Origin: an uncultured Eubacteriales bacterium
GTDB taxonomy: Bacteria; Bacillota; Clostridia; Christensenellales; Aristaeellaceae
Direction: 5' to 3'
NCBI GenBank assembly: GCA_900315315.1
Contig: OMYT01000001.1
Span: 1-64,000 of the forward strand
Length of the DNA: 64,000 nt
Below, in pieces: positions 62,631 through 64,000 of this stretch. Each line of letters starts with the position of its first letter. Positions within the stretch are counted from its first letter, which is position 1. Under the pieces are notes generated by a model, which was not told the DNA's origin, ran no database searches, and was given only the letters and a program-made list of their open reading frames with translations. Position numbers and translations under genes: made by a program.

Positions 62631-64000
62631 AGATTTTTACCTCCTCTTCCTTCTCGGAATATGATGTCTGTTTGTTATTCTGAACCGGAATGTTTTGATA
62701 ACTCCGGATCGGACCATTTTGACGGGGTTGACTGTATTCACCGGATTTGGGCGGCTTGTTGATATTGCTGTGATATCCGCGGACAGTATTGTCTTCCCGG
62801 TATACAGTTTGCGACTGTGTGCTGAACTTCTGGAATCCACGGGTTGCGTCTTTTTTCTTTATTGCCTGCTGACGCCCCGTTTCGCCGGGAGAACGCTCGA
62901 ACCCCTGCGTGGAATCCGGTTTGAGCAGGACGGTAAAGGTTCTGAGAATCAGTTTCACATCCAGCCAGATCGAAAAACTTTCGATATACATCATATCAAG
63001 CATCAGTTTATCTTCAGCTGACGTGTTGTAACGCCCCTCGATTTGTGCGTATCCGGTCAGACCAGCTTTCATCTTCTCCCGGTATACAAAAGCCGGAAGT
63101 CTGCTCTTGTATCTGTTGACATTAGCCAACATCTCAGGGCGCGGACCCACCAGAGACATATCCCCGACAAGAACGTTATAGAATTGCGGAAGCTCATCAA
63201 GCCGATACCGACGGAGAAACGAGCCCACTTTTGTGATCCGCGGATCATTTTTTGCAACGGAAATCTCTTTCTCATATTGGCTGCTGTTCGGAATCATGGT
63301 CCTGAATTTGCGAATAATGAAAGTCCGCCCATCCGCAGTCACGCGCGGCTGGGAAAAAATAACCGGGCCATGGTCTTCCAGCTTAATCAAGATTGCGATA
63401 ATCAACAGAACAGGAGATAGCAGAAGAAGAGCCAACACCGATAGAACGATATCACCGAGACGTTTCACAAAACGCTGAAAGACGGTGATTTTATTATACT
63501 CCATGGCCAGGAAGGCGGCATCGTCCACGATAGCAGGTCGCGCGTTGCTGAGCATAATATCTTCAAGCTGGGCCTTGCACATGACATCTTTACGGTCATC
63601 ATAGCAGATCTTCAACAGGGCAAACTTAGCCCCTTCAGGTACATTGCCGAGGAAAACCACATCGGCATTGTGAATCCTGCGGGTGAGATCCGGTACGTTA
63701 TACAGAACCACATCATCTACACGCCACTGGAGATAGTACCGTCCGATTTTCGCACGCATGTCTGCTTCCTGAGAAGGAGAACCGAGGATGACCAGACAAC
63801 TGCGGGGCGGTGTATAGCTGAAGTAAATCTGATTGCCGACACGGACAAAGAGAACAATAATTAAAATCTGTAGCAGCATACAGAGAAGAAGGCATAATAG
63901 ATCCGGACCGAAAAGGGTCAGGCGTGCATTTTTGTTTTCATTGACGTTCATGATTTCGAGCTGAAGATAGGTAACCAGATCAGTTATTACAGTACTTCCG
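62563..64000 (-). CDS. Polyprenyl glycosylphosphotransferase (WbaP/PssY type), 5' end beyond window
   Basis: Transfers a sugar phosphate to undecaprenyl phosphate to start exopolysaccharide synthesis. The visible ~478 residues hold two hydrophobic N-terminal segments, a CoA-binding-like domain (SCLVILGSPSQEADMRAKIG), a membrane hairpin (IVLSVLALLLLSPVLLIIAILIK), GPVIFSQPRVTADGRTFIIRKFRTM and the catalytic DELPQFYNVLVGDMSLVGPRPE. The frame is open without a stop to position 64000, and the ATG at 63951 has no ribosome-binding site, so the gene is truncated by the window. A ~105-residue polar Gln/Asn/Ser-rich tail overlaps the next gene. Confidence 0.88.
   Translation of the reverse strand, partial: GSTVITDLVTYLQLEIMNVNENKNARLTLFGPDLLCLLLCMLLQILIIVLFVRVGNQIYFSYTPPRSCLVILGSPSQEADMRAKIGRYYLQWRVDDVVLYNVPDLTRRIHNADVVFLGNVPEGAKFALLKICYDDRKDVMCKAQLEDIMLSNARPAIVDDAAFLAMEYNKITVFQRFVKRLGDIVLSVLALLLLSPVLLIIAILIKLEDHGPVIFSQPRVTADGRTFIIRKFRTMIPNSSQYEKEISVAKNDPRITKVGSFLRRYRLDELPQFYNVLVGDMSLVGPRPEMLANVNRYKSRLPAFVYREKMKAGLTGYAQIEGRYNTSAEDKLMLDMMYIESFSIWLDVKLILRTFTVLLKPDSTQGFERSPGETGRQQAIKKKDATRGFQKFSTQSQTVYREDNTVRGYHSNINKPPKSGEYSQPRQNGPIRSYQNIPVQNNKQTSYSEKEEEVKIYEYNASDHGRRSGIPVRRKQAD

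Noticed and set aside
63903-63951. ATG 63951 as the true start of the glycosylphosphotransferase
   Set aside because: No ribosome-binding site precedes it and the frame is open with plausible coding sequence to the window edge.

Overview
This is a gene-dense stretch of a Bacillota chromosome, most likely class Clostridia and an anaerobe. The signs are strong AGGAGG ribosome-binding sites, CIRCE control of groESL, a CggR-type glycolytic regulator, a Na+-pumping oxaloacetate decarboxylase split into four small genes, a ThiI without a rhodanese domain, CUT1 sugar import of the LplB/YtcP type, and a ferredoxin-like aldo/keto reductase. Highly expressed genes (pgk, tpiA, pckA, oad, groEL) are strongly enriched in C- and G-ending codons. 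I cannot assign genus; a rumen or gut Clostridia lineage is a guess. There is no rRNA, CRISPR array, intact insertion sequence or prophage in the window.

Layout. 1-6.2 kb: a divergent promoter with a palindromic operator, then the folD-xseA-xseB-ispA-membrane protein-nifS-thiI operon. 6.2-9.6 kb: cggR-pgk-tpiA with a palindrome at the cggR start site. 9.6-13.8 kb: MATE pump, uridine kinase, mtnA-like isomerase and purine nucleoside phosphorylase. 13.9-19.1 kb: PEP carboxykinase and the oxaloacetate decarboxylase genes; the alpha subunit is broken by an 8-bp tandem duplication. 19.2-25.5 kb: PspC, argF, an S24 repressor coupled to a free-standing LexA DNA-binding domain, and a minus-strand Hsp70-DUF5685-J protein-zinc ribbon operon. 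25.6-33.3 kb: M18 aminopeptidase, mutY, and membrane/prenyl-phosphate glycan genes (GT-C-like protein, UbiA, HAD phosphatase, DUF2142). 33.5-41.1 kb: groESL, a DUF1269 protein with a Ca-motif/PNPOx-like fusion, and metA-tldD-pmbA. 41.1-45.9 kb: aldo/keto reductase, threonine aldolase, acetyltransferase, small membrane proteins, tRNA-Trp. 46-54.2 kb: CUT1 importer, AraC regulator and three Gfo/Idh/MocA oxidoreductases, probably one carbohydrate-utilisation locus. 54.2-64 kb: TrmH-type methyltransferase, a giant protein of about 1,720 residues, a small membrane protein, galE, a sugar-nucleotide transferase and a polyprenyl glycosylphosphotransferase that runs off the right edge.

The most unusual items are the giant protein at 55108-60267 (an apparent degenerate tubulin-like N-terminus with an intact-looking actin/Hsp70-type ATPase core at the C-terminus), the dedicated Hsp70/J-protein/DUF5685 operon, the S24 plus free LexA wing pair, and two families of short intergenic palindromic elements. 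One family keeps its pairing while its arm sequences change from copy to copy. The other has been absorbed into the 3' end of a coding sequence. All product names come from reading motifs by eye; no database search was possible.
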